Source: Chloroflexota bacterium (GTDB taxonomy: Bacteria > Chloroflexota > Chloroflexia > Thermomicrobiales > UBA6265). Taken from it: DNA of 5,763 bases. Shown one piece after another: positions 5,473-5,763 of this stretch (positions within the stretch are counted from its first letter, which is position 1; each line of letters begins with the position of its first letter). The stretch is from assembly GCA_019348515.1 (NCBI GenBank), contig JAHWJF010000254.1, positions 1 to 5,763 of the forward strand, given 5' to 3'. Below the pieces are notes generated by a model, which saw only the letters and a program-made list of their open reading frames with translations, ran no database searches and had not been told where the DNA came from. The position numbers and the translations under genes were made by a program.

Positions 5473-5763
5473 ATGGTGGAGATCAGCCGCGAGCCGTTCG
5501 GCGAGGTAGAGGGGAAGCGAATCGACCGCTTCACGCTCGCGAACGCGCACGGCCTGCGGGTCGAGATCCTCTCCTATGGCGGCATCATCCGCGCCATCTG
5601 GGCTCCGGACCGCGATGGTCAGCTCGCGAACATCACCCTCGGGTTCGCCGATCTGGCCGCCTATCTGGAGCACAACGACCCGTATTTCGGCTGTATCGCT
5701 GGACGCTACGCGAACCGCATCGCGCAGGGGCTCTTCACGATCGATGGCCAGGCGTATCACCTC
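5473..5763 (+). CDS. galM: Aldose 1-epimerase (mutarotase), N-terminal part (3' end beyond window)
   Basis: The 97 visible codons match the N-terminus of GalM, the cytoplasmic enzyme that interconverts alpha and beta anomers of aldoses such as galactose and glucose. Typical segments are FTLANAHGLRVEILSYGGIIRAIWAPD (split here as FTLANAHGLRVEI and LSYGGIIRAIWAPD, 20-46), NITLGFADLAAYLEHNDPYFG (53-73 approximately) and the family signature AGRYANRIAQG at 76-86, which supplies arginine to the sugar site in known mutarotases. The catalytic His and Glu lie past the right edge, so activity cannot be judged. The start is fixed by GGGAGG at 5459-5464. It runs in the same direction as otsB and the DUF192 gene, but the 253-base gap with palindromic repeats suggests possible separate control. 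Confidence 0.92.
   Translation, partial: MVEISREPFGEVEGKRIDRFTLANAHGLRVEILSYGGIIRAIWAPDRDGQLANITLGFADLAAYLEHNDPYFGCIAGRYANRIAQGLFTIDGQAYHL

Noticed and set aside
5122..5760. A 212-codon minus-strand open frame at the right edge
   Set aside because: It runs antisense to the end of the DUF192 gene and to galM, both of which have family signatures.

Overview
The window is GC-rich bacterial chromosome with strong third-position G/C bias. It contains parts or all of seven protein-coding genes and no rRNA, tRNA, CRISPR array or recognisable insertion sequence. The gene mix suggests a high-GC, Gram-positive-like or Chloroflexota (Thermomicrobia-type) genome: a LuxR/NB-ARC-like ATPase regulator, a short cysteinyl ligase resembling actinobacterial MshC, and a lipoprotein with a Ser/Pro/Thr linker. 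This placement is an inference from protein style; there is no phylogenetic marker to prove it.

Left part, minus strand (1-2809). A regulator-type ATPase is cut by the left edge (1-591). About 400 bases without a clear gene follow, holding an AT-rich island, nested inverted repeats and a short coding-like stretch. Next come a YdeI/OmpD-associated family gene (989-1582) and a cysteinyl-tRNA synthetase-family gene (1613-2809). These two lie 30 bases apart in the order cysS-like then ydeI-like and are probably cotranscribed. The ligase is the most notable protein here. It is 398 residues long, lacks the C-terminal anticodon-binding domain of ordinary CysRS, and has several segments typical of MshC, the mycothiol cysteine ligase, but it keeps the CysRS-type fourth zinc ligand.

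Centre (2810-3085). The divergent intergenic region carries a large imperfect palindrome built from repeated GGTGAT-type units, followed by a 24-codon upstream reading frame.

Right part, plus strand (3086-5763). A lipoprotein of unknown function, a trehalose-6-phosphate phosphatase (otsB) only 3 bases downstream, a secreted DUF192 protein, and the N-terminal part of an aldose 1-epimerase (galM) cut by the right edge all run in the same direction. The first two are probably translationally coupled. OtsB and GalM suggest a carbohydrate theme, but the 253-base gap before galM has its own palindromic repeats and may hold a separate promoter. I found no convincing defence or mobile system. The points most worth checking are the MshC-like ligase, the divergent palindrome, and the two GTGA stop/start overlaps ahead of the exported-protein genes.
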